NCBI GenBank assembly: GCA_036382905.1
Contig: DASVPL010000225.1
Location: 1-6,166, forward strand
Length of the DNA stretch: 6,166 bases
Direction of reading: 5' to 3'
Source: AC-37 sp036382905
GTDB taxonomy: Bacteria; Actinomycetota; Thermoleophilia; Solirubrobacterales; Thermoleophilaceae
Both the position numbers and the translations under genes were made by a program. Below are positions 4,835 through 6,166 of the stretch, piece after piece. Every line of letters begins with the position of its first letter. Within the stretch, counting starts at the first letter, position 1. The notes beneath the pieces are model-generated. The model did not search any database and was not told the DNA's origin. It worked only from the letters and a program-made list of their open reading frames with translations.

Positions 4835-5802
4835 CCGTCCTGCTGACGGGCGTCGGCAAGCGCTACGACATCGTCAGCGCGTTCGCGCAGCACGCGTTCA
4901 CGATCGCGGCCGACCCGAGTCCGCTCGCACCCGCGCGCTACGCCGCCGACCTGCGCGTGGCCCCGCCGCGCATCGACGATCCCGGCTACGTCCCGTTCCT
5001 CCAGGACCTGGTGGCCGAGCACGACGTGGGCGCGGTCGTGCCGCTCACCGACCTCGACATCGAGGTGCTCGCGCGCGCCGACCTCCCGGCCTTCGTCCCC
5101 GACCCCGAGGTCTGCCGCGCGACCTACGACAAGTACGAGACCCATCAGCTCCTGCTGCGCCTCGGGCTGCCGAGCCCGCCGACCGTCCTGCCCGGCGAGG
5201 AGCCCGACTCCTACCCCGTGATGGTCAAGCCGCGCCGCGGCTCGGGCGCCCGCTCGATCCACCCCGCCGCCGACCGCGAGCAGATGGAGTTCTTCGTGCG
5301 CTACGTCGACGAGCCGGTGATGGTCCAGCGCCTGATGGGTGGCCACGAGTTCTCGATCGACATCCTGTGCGACCTCGACGGCCGCTGCCTGAACGCGATC
5401 CCGCGCACGATGCTCGAGTCGCGCGGCGGCGAGTCGATCAAGGGCACGGTTATCGCGGACCCCGAGCTGATCGAGCTCGGCCGCGCCGTGGCGGAGGCGC
5501 TGCCCGCGCGCGGGCCGTGCACGGTGCAGGCGTTCCGCGACCCCGAGATCGGCCTCGGCATCACCGACGTGAACACGCGCTTCGGCGGCGCCTTTCCCGC
5601 ACCGATGTACGCGGCCGGGCCCGGCCGGACCTACCCGGAGCTGATCGTGCGCATGGCGGCGGGCGAGCGCATCGACCCGCACGTGGGCGAGTTCGACGCG
5701 GGCACGACGTTCACGCGCTGGTACTGGCAGATCGAGCTCGACGCCGACAACGAGCCGACGGGCCGCGACATCGTCGCCGGGGGGCCGCGCCCGCCGCGCT
5801 AG
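4810..5802 (+). CDS. ATP-grasp ligase (carbamoyl-phosphate-synthase-like)
   Basis: This 330-residue protein of the ATP-grasp superfamily would activate a carboxylate as an acyl phosphate and join it to an amine or other nucleophile. Seen: the pre-ATP-grasp strand VAVLLTGVGKRYDIVSAF (8-25); AVVPLTDLDIEVLA (75-88); K108 in DKYETHQLLLRLGLPSPPT; the ATP-binding strand PVMVKPRRGSGARSI (136-150) with K140; MVQRLMGGHEFSIDIL (171-186) with E180; and the metal/phosphate site ITDVNTRFGGAFPAP (251-265) with D253, N255 and R257. The layout matches the short CarB-like ATP-grasp proteins often found in polysaccharide loci. The ATG at 4810 is preceded by AAGGGAG and overlaps the phosphoglycosyl transferase by 25 bases, so coupled translation and a shared pathway are likely. 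I infer that it aminoacylates or otherwise decorates a sugar or precursor; no substrate can be named. The C-terminus is Pro/Arg-rich, and its stop sits in a CTAG shared with the convergent gene. Confidence 0.85.
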   Translation: MEAERARVAVLLTGVGKRYDIVSAFAQHAFTIAADPSPLAPARYAADLRVAPPRIDDPGYVPFLQDLVAEHDVGAVVPLTDLDIEVLARADLPAFVPDPEVCRATYDKYETHQLLLRLGLPSPPTVLPGEEPDSYPVMVKPRRGSGARSIHPAADREQMEFFVRYVDEPVMVQRLMGGHEFSIDILCDLDGRCLNAIPRTMLESRGGESIKGTVIADPELIELGRAVAEALPARGPCTVQAFRDPEIGLGITDVNTRFGGAFPAPMYAAGPGRTYPELIVRMAAGERIDPHVGEFDAGTTFTRWYWQIELDADNEPTGRDIVAGGPRPPR

Positions 5803-6166
5803 CGCGTGCTGGCCGGCGGCTCGTACGGCGGCGCGCCGCTCGTGCCGCCGCCGCCCGACCCGCCCGAGCGCGGCACGCGCACGTGGTAGACCTTCGAGCG
5901 CGACGGCGCGTACGAGCCGTCGCCGCCGAACACGAACGAGGCCCGGTAGAGCCCCTCGTAGCGGAAGCGGACCTTCTTGGTGAAGGTGCCGTCGGCGCGC
6001 ACGGCGACCGTGCGCCCGTAGAAGCGCTGCCACGTGCTGCGGTTCTTCTTCTCGACGAGAACCGAGATCGACTGCGTGTGCGGTTCGATCGAGCCCTGGA
6101 GTTTCACGAGCGCCTGCTTGGCCACGTGCTTCGGCGGCCGCGTCATCGAGACGGCTGGCGCTGGGC
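5799..6166 (-). CDS. C-terminal Ig-like part of a probable exported protein (runs off right edge)
   Basis: The reading frame is open to the window edge and reads PAPAVS before an internal ATG at 6146-6144. The gene therefore probably continues upstream, and that Met need not be the start. Visible is one beta-rich module: VKLQGSIEPHTQSISVLVEKKN, then TWQRFYGRTVAVRADGTFTKKVRF, then GLYRASFVFGGDGSYAPSRSKVYHVRV. This resembles bacterial Ig-like or carboxypeptidase-regulatory-like repeats of cell-surface proteins (increased load, a 'DGTF' turn, then 'G.YRA.F.GD..YAPS.S'). A Gly/Ser/Pro-rich flexible tail ends it (SGGSGGGGTSGAPPYEPPAS). No LPXTG anchor or terminal membrane helix is seen. The stop TAG (5801-5799) overlaps the ATP-grasp stop. 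Function is unknown; the exported location is inferred from domain type. If the gene really starts at 6146 it would be a 115-residue protein without a signal peptide, which seems less likely. Confidence 0.7.
   Translation of the reverse strand, partial: PAPAVSMTRPPKHVAKQALVKLQGSIEPHTQSISVLVEKKNRSTWQRFYGRTVAVRADGTFTKKVRFRYEGLYRASFVFGGDGSYAPSRSKVYHVRVPRSGGSGGGGTSGAPPYEPPASTR

Noticed and set aside
4789..6033. 414-codon minus-strand open frame opposite the ATP-grasp gene
   Set aside because: His/Arg/Ala-rich shadow with no motifs. The plus-strand ATP-grasp motifs and the convergent Ig-like frame explain the region.

Overview
The window is very GC-rich, with G or C at almost every third codon position. 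Three genes have GTG starts sitting 7-8 bases after a -10-like hexamer, with no leader and no Shine-Dalgarno. This points to an actinomycete-type (Actinomycetota) chromosome. A Solirubrobacterales/Thermoleophilia-like source is my guess only, because no taxonomic marker is present. No rRNA, tRNA, CRISPR array or transposase was seen.

Left part (1-1011): the N-terminal part of a family 2 glycosyltransferase runs leftward off the edge. It is divergent from a two-gene toxin-antitoxin module: a ribbon-helix-helix antitoxin (398-628) and a PIN-domain ribonuclease toxin (625-1011). The roughly 45-base divergent gap is an AT-richer island built of TGCAT repeats. It holds a perfect 8-bp-arm palindrome and looks like the module's operator, overlapping back-to-back -10 elements.

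Middle (1021-3113): a GT4-type glycosyltransferase begins 9 bases after the toxin. A 59-base gap containing a nested two-stem inverted repeat follows, then a ketopantoate-reductase-family (PanE/ApbA) dehydrogenase with its own likely leaderless promoter.

Right part (3123-5802): three tightly linked genes form a surface-glycan cassette. They are a membrane-bound GT2 glycosyltransferase, a small PglC/WcaJ-type phosphoglycosyl transferase that would start glycan assembly on a lipid carrier, and an ATP-grasp ligase. They overlap by 4 and 25 bases, so they are probably translated together. Convergent to them is the C-terminal Ig-like part of a probable exported protein, which runs off the right edge. 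The two convergent stop codons share one CTAG palindrome.

The most notable observation is that two unrelated genes, the PIN toxin and the phosphoglycosyl transferase, both appear to start at a CTG within a CTGA overlap with the preceding stop codon. In each case the CTG gives exactly the N-terminus the family expects, and no ATG, GTG or TTG would do so.
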